Assembly (NCBI GenBank): GCA_033855775.1
Contig: JAWVFT010000034.1
Span: forward strand, 36,663-100,662
DNA: 64,000 nucleotides
Reading direction: 5' to 3'
Origin: DASVTR01 sp033855775
GTDB taxonomy: Bacteria > Acidobacteriota > Blastocatellia > Pyrinomonadales > Pyrinomonadaceae
Shown here: positions 16,202 through 23,123 of the stretch, piece after piece
Layout of the letters: each line of letters begins with the position of its first letter
Position numbering within the stretch: the stretch's first letter is position 1
Notes under the pieces: generated by a model
The model's input: only the letters and a program-made list of their open reading frames with translations
The model's database searches: none
Told to the model about the DNA's origin: nothing
Position numbers and translations under genes: made by a program

Positions 16202-16927
16202 TTAAACTTCAACCTTGACATCAATCAACGGCACAGGCTGTTCGGCTGGCGCGGCTGGCGCGGCTGGCGCGGCTGGCGCGGCCGGCGCAGCCTGCGCTTC
16301 AGGCTTCGGGCCGGACGGCGCAGGCGACGCGGGTTTGGCTGTGCCGCCTCCACCACCACCGCCGCCGCCCTTGTGTTTCTTCGGGCCGAAGATGCTGAAC
16401 ATCTGATTGCCCTCCATGCGCGGGCGCGCTTCGATTTCGCCGACATCGAGCAGGTCTTTTTCCAGCCGCTCAAGAATCCGCGCGCCGAGTTCGCGGTGCG
16501 TCATCTCGCGCCCGCGAAACCAAATGGTCGCCTTCACCTTGTCGCCGCCCTGCAACCACTGGCGCGCATGCTGCATGCGATATTCGTAGTCGTGGTCGTC
16601 CGTGCCGGGACGAAACTTGACTTCCTTGACGGTGATGATGACCTGCTTCTTCTTCGCCTCGTTCGCCTTCTTCTTGGCCTCGTACTGAAACTTGCCGAAG
16701 TCGATAATGCGACAGACGGGCGGGTCGGCGGTGGCCGCGACTTCGACCAAATCCAGCCCCTTCTCGCGGGCCAGACGCACGGCGTCGCGCGTCTCCATCA
16801 CGCCGAGTTGTTCGCCATCGTCACCGATGACGCGCACCTGCGGCACACGTATTCTGTCGTTAATGCGCGCGACGGGAGCGCGACGATTATCCGGGCGCTG
16901 GCCGCGACCTCGAAAACCTGTAGCTAT
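16202..16927 (-). CDS. infC: Translation initiation factor IF-3, probable ATA start, extended C-terminus
   Basis: No ATG, GTG or TTG explains the conserved N-terminus, because RINDRIRVPQVRVIGDDGEQLG runs upstream of the first GTG (16846) and is split by it. In frame, an ATA codon at 16925-16927 follows a perfect GGAGG (16935-16939) at seven bases, giving 241 residues beginning ATGFRGRGQRPDN. IF-3 genes commonly start at rare codons (ATT in E. coli), which IF-3 itself discriminates against, so autoregulation is expected. The N and C domains are complete. After FGPKKHK the protein carries about 55 extra residues rich in Gly, Pro and Ala. IF-3 binds the 30S subunit and polices start selection. 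Confidence 0.88.
   Translation of the reverse strand: MATGFRGRGQRPDNRRAPVARINDRIRVPQVRVIGDDGEQLGVMETRDAVRLAREKGLDLVEVAATADPPVCRIIDFGKFQYEAKKKANEAKKKQVIITVKEVKFRPGTDDHDYEYRMQHARQWLQGGDKVKATIWFRGREMTHRELGARILERLEKDLLDVGEIEARPRMEGNQMFSIFGPKKHKGGGGGGGGGTAKPASPAPSGPKPEAQAAPAAPAAPAAPAAPAEQPVPLIDVKVEV
16244..16288. repeat. Nine-base tandem repeat inside infC
   Basis: GGCTGGCGC is repeated four times and followed by GGCCGGCGC, five units over 45 bases. On the coding strand this encodes the Ala-Ala-Pro repeat near the IF-3 C-terminus, and it could vary in copy number by slippage. Confidence 0.85.
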
Positions 16928-16942
16928 TGCTGCACCTCCATT

Positions 16943-16992
16943 GTTTTAGTCCAGAGACTCTGGCGAGAGCGTAGAGTCTGGCGAGTTAAAAC
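16943..16992 (-). promoter_or_regulatory. Leader hairpin upstream of infC
   Basis: On the minus strand GTTTTA pairs with TAAAAC and, inside, CCAGACTCT pairs with AGAGTCT plus a GG after a two-base bulge. The structure occupies the thrS-infC spacer and ends four bases before the infC Shine-Dalgarno sequence, so it could attenuate transcription or control access to it. Confidence 0.55.
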
Positions 16993-17024
16993 AAACTCCA
17001 AACTCTTCGGCCTCCACAGACTCT

Positions 17025-19001
17025 TTAGACTTCGTTAACAAGAGCGCGCGAAGCGACGAGTCGCTGCGCCATCTCTTTAAATTCCGCGAGCGTCATCGCG
17101 CCGATGTCGCCACGGCTTCGCTCGCGGACTGCGACCTTGCCTTCCTCCATCTCGCGGTCGCCGAGGACGAGCATGAAGGGTATCTTCTGTAATTGAGCGT
17201 CGCGGATTTTCGCGCCGATTTTATCGCTGCGCAAGTTGGCTTCGACGCGAATGCCGCTCTGCTTCAACTCCTGCGCGACGCTTGCCGCATACTCGTTGAC
17301 TCTATCCGTAATCGGCAACACGGCGACCTGCACGGGCGCGAGCCAGAACGGAAACGCTCCGGCGAAGTGCTCTATCAGGACGCCGAAGAAACGCTCGACC
17401 GAGCCGAACAGCGCGCGATGCACCATGACGGGGCGGTGCGGCTTGTTGTCTTCGCCGATATACTCAAGCTCGAATCTTTCGGGGAAATTAAAGTCGAACT
17501 GCACGGTCGTCAGTTGCCACAAACGACCGATTGAGTCTTCGACTTTGATGTCAATCTTCGGCCCGTAGAAGGCCGCCTCGCCTTCGATGCGCTCGTAAGG
17601 GATGCCGCGCTCGTTGAGCGCGCCGACGAGCGAAGCTTCGGCCCGCGCCCAATCTTCATCGGAGCCCAGATAAAGCTTGTTCGTCTCGCTGCCCTTGACG
17701 GACAACTCGACCTTGAAATTCTCGAAGCCGAACGTGCGGAAGACAGCATACGCGAAATCCACGCACGCGCCGATTTCGCTCATCACGCTGTCTGGCGCGC
17801 AGAAGATGTGCGCGTCGTCCTGCGTAAAGCCGCGCACGCGCATCAAGCCATGCAGCGTGCCCGAAAGCTCGGCGCGGTAGACGGTGCCAAGCTCCGCATA
17901 GCGCAGCGGCAGGTCGCGGTATGAACGCTGCGCCGACTTGTAGATGCCGATGTGAAACGGGCAGTTCATCGGCTTGATGCGAAACTCCGTTCCCTCCAAC
18001 TCAATCGGGGCGAACATAGAATCTGCGTAATTCTCTTCGTGGCCGCTGATGTGCCAAAGCTCGCGCTTGGCGATGTGCGGCGTGAAGACCAGCCCGTAGC
18101 CGCGCTTCAACAACTCGTCGCGCAGGTAGTCTTCCATCTCCTTGCGAATCGTTCCGCCCTTCGGATGCCAGAAGATTAAGCCCTGCCCGTACTGCTCCTG
18201 AATCGAGAAGAGGTCAAGCTCGCGGCCCAAACGACGATGGTCGCGCTTCTCCGCTTCGGAGCGTTGCTTGACCCAAGCGTCCAACTCTTCCTGCGTGAAG
18301 AAAGCCGTGCCGTAGATGCGTTGCATCTGTTCGCGCTCGGAGTCGCCCATCCAGTATGCGCCGGAGAGCGTCAGCAGTTTGAAGGCGCGCAGGCGATTGG
18401 TGTTCGGCACGTGCGGGCCCAGACAGAAATCAATGAACGGCGAGTTGTCAATGTAGTAGACGCTGACGGTTTCGCCGCCCTTGTCCGCGACCAACTCGCA
18501 CTTCAAAGGCTCGTCGCGCTCTTTGAAGACGCGCAGGGCTTCATCCTTGGAAATCTCTTCGCGGCGGTAAGCCAGATTGCGCTTGGCGATGTCGCGCATG
18601 CGCTTTTCGATGATGGGCAAGTCCTCGTCGGTCAACTGGCGCGGCGCGATGACATCGTAAAAAAAGCCGTAGCGCGGGTCGTCCAAGAGCGCGGGGCCGA
18701 TGCCGAGTTTGGTTCCGGGGAACAAGTCTAAGACGGCAGCCGCGAGCAGGTGCGCGGTCGAGTGGCGCAACACGTCCAAGCCTTCGAGCGTCTGCGGCAA
18801 GACGGGTTCAATCCTGACGGCCTCGCCGTTTGATTGCGCGTCGAGCGTAAAGGCTAGGTCAACCTCGCGCCCGTTGACGCGGGCGGCCAAAGCCTGCTTC
18901 GCCGCTTCGCGGTCGAGTCTTTTCAGGGCTTCGCCGACAGTGACCGGAGCCGGAAACTGCTGCGCCGCGCCGTCCTTCAACTGTACGTTAATTTCGCTCA
19001 T
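17025..19001 (-). CDS. thrS: Threonine-tRNA ligase
   Basis: The 658-residue protein has the complete bacterial ThrRS layout: TGS domain (1-63), the second additional editing domain with LRHSTAHLLAAAV (HxxxH) and a distal IDFCLGPHVP cysteine/histidine, the class II core with GLIFWHPKGG, ELWHISGHEENY, MNCPFHIGIYK (zinc cysteine), and the anticodon-binding domain from about 560. It charges tRNA-Thr and removes misacylated serine. It heads the minus-strand operon leading to infC. I searched the 5' region for a T-box core and saw none, and no E. coli-type tRNA-like operator is obvious. Confidence 0.97.
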   Translation of the reverse strand: MSEINVQLKDGAAQQFPAPVTVGEALKRLDREAAKQALAARVNGREVDLAFTLDAQSNGEAVRIEPVLPQTLEGLDVLRHSTAHLLAAAVLDLFPGTKLGIGPALLDDPRYGFFYDVIAPRQLTDEDLPIIEKRMRDIAKRNLAYRREEISKDEALRVFKERDEPLKCELVADKGGETVSVYYIDNSPFIDFCLGPHVPNTNRLRAFKLLTLSGAYWMGDSEREQMQRIYGTAFFTQEELDAWVKQRSEAEKRDHRRLGRELDLFSIQEQYGQGLIFWHPKGGTIRKEMEDYLRDELLKRGYGLVFTPHIAKRELWHISGHEENYADSMFAPIELEGTEFRIKPMNCPFHIGIYKSAQRSYRDLPLRYAELGTVYRAELSGTLHGLMRVRGFTQDDAHIFCAPDSVMSEIGACVDFAYAVFRTFGFENFKVELSVKGSETNKLYLGSDEDWARAEASLVGALNERGIPYERIEGEAAFYGPKIDIKVEDSIGRLWQLTTVQFDFNFPERFELEYIGEDNKPHRPVMVHRALFGSVERFFGVLIEHFAGAFPFWLAPVQVAVLPITDRVNEYAASVAQELKQSGIRVEANLRSDKIGAKIRDAQLQKIPFMLVLGDREMEEGKVAVRERSRGDIGAMTLAEFKEMAQRLVASRALVNEV

Positions 19002-19349
19002 TGCCGTTTGGTCTCCGCTCTTCTCGCTCCTTGTGTCAAACGCGAATGAAAGAATCGCTCGTCGCCGACGGGCGCGAGCCTGTGATTCAACATCGGCGAA
19101 TCAAGATGCGCAACCTCTCTGCACGTCCGCCATAAACGGGGCGGCCTCGCGGAGGCTGAAAGCGTCAACCGAATTAGTTTTGTGCCGGTTTGGTAAAACG
19201 GCAACTGCCAAGAGATCGGATTCGATAGGAGCGCCTTCACCGCGAAGCCAGCCCGTGTGGGGCCGGTTTCAAAAAGTGTGCGTGAATCGTGTTGTAGTTC
19301 GATTCATGGCGAAGGACTTCTGGAGCTTCCTATCAAAAATTAGAAAATT
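19002..19349. other. Intergenic region upstream of thrS
   Basis: This interval must contain the thrS promoter on the minus strand and the 3' flank of tRNA-Val. I see no coding sequence of good character, no T-box specifier structure and no strong inverted repeat. Confidence 0.45.
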
Positions 19350-19424
<75 letters not shown>

Positions 19425-19701
19425 ACATGCTAACAAAAAACAGTCGCTTCAAAAAAAAGTTCCGTCAAAGCGAACCCGTAAGGTAGCAAAGGCTTCGCGC
19501 TCGTGTCAAGCCATGAATCCGGCGCGAAACAGGCTTCCGTCGTCATCATTTCATTAACTCCACAAATACTGCGAAACACTTCGCCCGCTGCGGGCATTCG
19601 TAAACAGAAGGCAGTCACAAACCCGTGACGGCCCTGAATAAATTGGTCGGAGTCGCATCCCTGAGCCATTCCCGGCCCCTCAATCAAAGGAGATTACGTT
19701 C

Positions 19702-20226
19702 ATGGCAATCAATCTGAAAGACGTTCCCGATGCAGTCAAGGCGTACGTGAACACAAGAGTGGCCGTGACTGTCTCGGCCTTCACGCCGAGCGCAGGCAAT
19801 TCCATCCAACCAAATGAGAAGTTCACGTTTACGGTAACGGCGGCAAACGCGACCCCCGCCAATGGCGGCATTAACTTGAAGAATATTCGCTATCGCATCG
19901 AATCGGCGAGTCCGGCGGTGGCCAAGTTCCCGGTGGAGGGCCAGCCGGGCGGCACGGCAACGCCATTGGATGGCACGACCCTTCCGCTCGACATTACGGC
20001 GCCCGCCGGCGCAATACTTATCACGCCGGCGGCAAACAGCGACAACTCCAAGTTAGAGCCGGGCGAAACCGACTCAATCGTGGTGAGGGGCATCGCCGGC
20101 TCCGCTCCCGCGGGCGGAGACTCTTCGATTCGAGTGCGCGTTCTGGCCGATGTTGACCTCGACCAGCTCTTTCCCCGAAACGAAGATACACCTGTCACGT
20201 CAAGAACCCTTCACGTCGAGGGATAG
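19702..20226 (+). CDS. Hypothetical beta-rich protein
   Basis: AAAGGAG precedes the ATG by nine bases. The 174-residue product has no signal peptide. After a short helical start it is strand-rich: VAVTVSAFTPSAGNSIQPNEKFTFTV (in two stretches), then LKNIRYRIES, LEPGETDSIVVRG and IRVRVLADVD. The QPNE(K)FTFTV and LEPGETDSI spacing is like immunoglobulin-type domains found in CARDB/DUF11 proteins, but I cannot place it in a family. It is a single-gene transcript ended by a strong terminator at 20254. The following amine oxidase has its own promoter, so co-function is only suggested by adjacency. Confidence 0.7.
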   Translation: MAINLKDVPDAVKAYVNTRVAVTVSAFTPSAGNSIQPNEKFTFTVTAANATPANGGINLKNIRYRIESASPAVAKFPVEGQPGGTATPLDGTTLPLDITAPAGAILITPAANSDNSKLEPGETDSIVVRGIAGSAPAGGDSSIRVRVLADVDLDQLFPRNEDTPVTSRTLHVEG

Positions 20227-20253
20227 AACCTTCTGCCAAAGCGAGGCATGAGT

Positions 20254-20297
20254 AAGGACAGGAGCCGGGAATGCTTTCCCCGGCTCCTGTCCTTTCC
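20254..20297 (+). terminator. Strong intrinsic terminator
   Basis: AAGGACAGGAGCCGGG (20254-20269) and its perfect complement (20279-20294) make a 16-bp stem with a nine-base loop, followed by T/C-rich sequence. It ends the hypothetical gene at 19702. Confidence 0.88.
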
Positions 20298-20403
20298 GTT
20301 TGTCCTTCACGCGCCCTTTGAAAAAGTTGGCCGCCGCGCGCCTCACTGTCTAACAACTCATTCGACGAGCGCGCCCGTCGTGCGGCTTTCATCAAATCAA
20401 CTA

Positions 20404-20432
20404 TTGATAAGGAAAATGAAAAGGAGTATAAG
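20404..20432 (+). promoter_or_regulatory. Probable promoter of the amine oxidase gene
   Basis: TTGATA (20404-20409) and TATAAG (20427-20432) have a 17-bp spacer, matching the sigma70 consensus at ten of twelve positions, upstream of the amine oxidase. Confidence 0.65.
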
Positions 20433-20618
20433 GAGCACATCTGCCGTGTCGCTCTTTTTCGACACGTCCTCATAAAAGTTTTCAAGTCAGTCAGCCCAGT
20501 CCGTTTTCTGCCAGCGGGAAGCATTACCGAAGGGTCTAGCGCGAAAGCGGATTCGCGCCAGCCAGCAGCAGGCACTACAAGCAGCATTCTCAAACAGCAT
20601 TATCCAACAAGAGGAGGG

Positions 20619-22382
20619 ATGAAGATGAGCGATGCAAAGAAAGGTTTGACGCGCCGCCGCTTTCTGGAGCGAGTCGGCATGGCGGGCGGCTCCGTGGCGC
20701 TCTACGAGACGATGACCGCGCTTGGGCTAATCAACTTGCCGGAGGCTTGGGCCGGGCCGCCGCAGCTTCCGCAAGGCTCAGGGGCGGGCAAAAGCGTAGT
20801 CATCCTCGGCGCAGGCATAGGAGGCTTGACCGCCGCTTACGAACTGACGCGCGCGGGCTATAGCTGCCGGATTATAGAGTTGACGGAGCGCGCAGGCGGG
20901 CGCAATCACACGGCGCGGCGCGGCACAATCATCAACGAGGTGAACGATAAAGGAGCGGCGACCAAACAGGTCTGCGCTTTCGATGAGGGCTTGTATCTGA
21001 ACCTGGGGCCGGGGCGTCTGCCCTATCATCACAGGCGCGTGCTCCACTATTGTCAGGAACTGGGCGTCGGGCTCGAAGTCTACGTCATGGAGACGATGGC
21101 TAATCTTTTCCAGAGCGACAAAGCCTTCGGCGGCAAGGCCCAAATCAAGCGACGCATCGCCAACGACATGCAGGGCTACATCTCCGAGATGCTGTCGAAG
21201 GCCGTCAGCCAGAACGCGCTCAACACGGAACTCGACGCGGGCGACCGCAACAAGCTGCTGTGCCTCCTGAAGAACTACGGCGACCTCGGCGAAAACGACG
21301 TGTGCGCTTCCTGCGGCCAGACCAAGTGCAAGACGTGCAACGCTTCGACCTGCTCGGACTGCGCGACCTGCGATAAAGAATGCGCCACCTGTTTTCAGTA
21401 CAGCGGCTCGACGCGCTCCGGTTGCGAAACGCCCATCAGCGTCTACGGGCCTTGCGAACCCGAAACGCCGCTCAAGCTGCAAGAGTTGCTCAGTTCGGAG
21501 TTCTGGCGATTCCGCTTCTATCAATCGTTTGAATACGAGTGGCAGCCGACGCTCTTTCAACCCGTCGGCGGCATGGACAAGATTGTTGACGGCTTTGTCA
21601 ACAAGGTCGGCTCGCTCATCCAGCCCAACACGAAGACGCTCGACATACAGATACGCGACGACGGCGTGACGCTCGTTATCGAGAGTCGCGGAACGCGCAG
21701 CAGCATCAACGCGGACTACTGCATCAGCAACATCCCTCTGCCGCTGCTCAAGAATATCAAGAACAACTTCACGACCGACTTCGCCGCTGCCGTCGAGCAA
21801 TGCGTGTACGCTCCGACCTGCAAGCTCGGCTGGCAGGCCAACCAGCGTTTCTGGGAATCGGACAAGTGGCAGATTTACGGCGGCATCAGCTACACCGACG
21901 ACCCCATCACGCAGATGTGGTATCCGTCCTACGACTACTTCACCAGGAACGGCACGCTGACCGGCGTCTATAACTACGACAAGGACGCCATCGCCTTCGG
22001 AAACATGAGCCTCGACGACCGCATCAAGATGGCGCGCAGGGGCGCAGTCAAGTTTCATCCTGAGTTTGCAGACCCACGGCTCGTCCCTTCGGACAAGGCC
22101 GTCTCCATCGCATGGCAGAATATTCCGAACGAAGGCGGCGGGTGGGCCGACTGGAACCCGAACAGCGCGGCGGACGCCAAAGCTTACTCGCGCCTGCTCG
22201 CGCCCGACCGCCGCTTCTTCGTCGTCGGCGACCAGGTATCAATGCTGCCCGGCTGGCAAGAGGGAGCCATGATGTCCGCCCAACACGTCGTCGAACAGAT
22301 AGGCGGACGACGACGCCTTCTGGCCGCCCCGCCCGTCAGGCGCGCGCCCAACACACGCCGCCTCGTTCAAGGCCGCACCTAG
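20619..22382 (+). CDS. Tat-exported flavin amine oxidase with cysteine-rich insert
   Basis: Start at 20619 or, better spaced from GAGGAGGG, the ATG at 20625. The N-terminus TRRRFLERVGMAGGS is a twin-arginine signal. VVILGAGIGGLTAAYEL (about 60-76) is the FAD-binding Rossmann motif, ERAGGRNHT follows as in monoamine/L-amino-acid oxidases, and FVVGDQVSMLPGWQEGAMMSA is the second FAD-contact motif in two parts. It should oxidatively deaminate an amine or amino acid outside the cytoplasm. Odd feature: residues 229-279 contain eleven cysteines, mostly as CxxC pairs spaced by four residues, replacing part of the substrate domain. This may bind zinc or an Fe-S cluster, consistent with Tat export of a folded protein, but it is inference. 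Confidence 0.85.
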   Translation: MKMSDAKKGLTRRRFLERVGMAGGSVALYETMTALGLINLPEAWAGPPQLPQGSGAGKSVVILGAGIGGLTAAYELTRAGYSCRIIELTERAGGRNHTARRGTIINEVNDKGAATKQVCAFDEGLYLNLGPGRLPYHHRRVLHYCQELGVGLEVYVMETMANLFQSDKAFGGKAQIKRRIANDMQGYISEMLSKAVSQNALNTELDAGDRNKLLCLLKNYGDLGENDVCASCGQTKCKTCNASTCSDCATCDKECATCFQYSGSTRSGCETPISVYGPCEPETPLKLQELLSSEFWRFRFYQSFEYEWQPTLFQPVGGMDKIVDGFVNKVGSLIQPNTKTLDIQIRDDGVTLVIESRGTRSSINADYCISNIPLPLLKNIKNNFTTDFAAAVEQCVYAPTCKLGWQANQRFWESDKWQIYGGISYTDDPITQMWYPSYDYFTRNGTLTGVYNYDKDAIAFGNMSLDDRIKMARRGAVKFHPEFADPRLVPSDKAVSIAWQNIPNEGGGWADWNPNSAADAKAYSRLLAPDRRFFVVGDQVSMLPGWQEGAMMSAQHVVEQIGGRRRLLAAPPVRRAPNTRRLVQGRT

Positions 22383-22406
22383 ACCTCATTATCGAAGCCA
22401 GGCAAT

Positions 22407-22446
22407 CAAGGGTTCGCGTCTTGACCAACGACGCGAACCCTTGCTT
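22407..22446 (+). terminator. Terminator after the amine oxidase gene
   Basis: CAAGGGTTCGCGTC (22407-22420) and GACGCGAACCCTTG (22430-22443) form a perfect 14-bp stem with a nine-base loop, followed by CTTC. The T-run is poor, but position 25 bases after the stop supports a terminator. Confidence 0.7.
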
Positions 22447-22542
22447 CGTAGCGGGCGCGAAGACGCGTGCCTTATGATAGGATGATGTCAGAGGTGACGT
22501 GGATGACCTTGACGGTTGAGTTTGAGCCGGGAAGGATGAGTC

Positions 22543-22764
22543 ATGATTAAAACAGTGGAAGCCATTATTGACCCCGACGGCAAAGTTCTCTTGCTGGAAT
22601 CAGTTCAGATTAAAGAACCGAGGCGCGCGCTTGTCACCATCTTGGAAGATGAACCTGCCGCAAGAATCTCAGAAACAGCATTATTGAGCGAGCAAGCTCT
22701 GGCAGAAGATTGGAACAGAGCGGAAGAGGACGAGGCATGGTCACACCTACAGCAGGCGCAGTAG
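22543..22764 (+). CDS. Antitoxin of a MazF/PemK-type pair
   Basis: The 73-residue protein starts after GGAAGGATGAGTC. It reads MIKTVEAIIDPDGKVLLLE, ARRALVTIL-like sequence PRRALVTILEDEP, then ETALLSEQALAEDWNRAEED. The strand-rich N-terminus looks like a small AbrB-type or DUF2281-like DNA-binding fold, and the acidic C-terminal helix would wrap the toxin. The same ETALLSE...LAEDW ending occurs in other antitoxins I have seen next to MazF-type toxins. Its end overlaps the toxin start by 28 bases, which implies translational coupling. Such antitoxins usually repress their own operon. Confidence 0.82.
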   Translation: MIKTVEAIIDPDGKVLLLESVQIKEPRRALVTILEDEPAARISETALLSEQALAEDWNRAEEDEAWSHLQQAQ

Positions 22765-23078
22765 TTTTAGTTCCCTTCCCATTCTCCGATTTATCCCAGT
22801 CGAAGTTACGTCCCGCCGTTGTGCTCGCCGACGCCAGCAAAGCCGATTGGGTTCTCTGCCAAATCACCAGCAACGCCTACGCTGACACGAAAGCTATTGA
22901 ACTCACGAACAATAGTTTTAACTCGGGCGCGTTGCGCTTCGTGAGCTATGCGCGGCCAGCAAAGTTATTCACGGCCAATCATAGTCTGTTAGTGACACAA
23001 GTCGGAGAGCTAACCAAGGATTCCTTAAGTCAGATCATTGAGGCCGTGGTGGAATTGCTGCGTGAGGGAATCAAATAA
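22737..23078 (+). CDS. MazF/PemK-family toxin (endoribonuclease)
   Basis: I use ATG at 22737, which has GAGGACGAGG just upstream, instead of an in-frame codon at 22710. The 113-residue product has AGAVVLVPFPFSDLSQSKLRPAVVLAD, the hallmark first strands of the MazF/PemK fold including the LRPAVVL arginine, followed by CQITSN and FVSYARPAKLFT. These toxins cut mRNA at short sequences when the antitoxin is degraded. Length is typical. It forms a two-gene unit with the antitoxin whose reading frame it overlaps. Confidence 0.88.
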   Translation: MVTPTAGAVVLVPFPFSDLSQSKLRPAVVLADASKADWVLCQITSNAYADTKAIELTNNSFNSGALRFVSYARPAKLFTANHSLLVTQVGELTKDSLSQIIEAVVELLREGIK

Positions 23079-23123
23079 GCAAAGCCTTCCTCCCTCTCGA
23101 AAGCGGCGTCACAAGTCAGGCAA

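Larger units (their letters stand above)
20227..20618. other. Intergenic region with terminator and promoter
   Basis: The first third holds the terminator of the upstream gene. The middle holds a good promoter for the amine oxidase, giving a 5' leader of about 180 bases. That leader includes a small hairpin, CGTGTCG (20445-20451) with CGACACG (20460-20466), around a T-rich loop. No gene is visible. Confidence 0.55.

Noticed and set aside
19002..19349. T-box riboswitch upstream of thrS
   Set aside because: No antiterminator core (TGGNACCGCG) and no specifier loop could be found.
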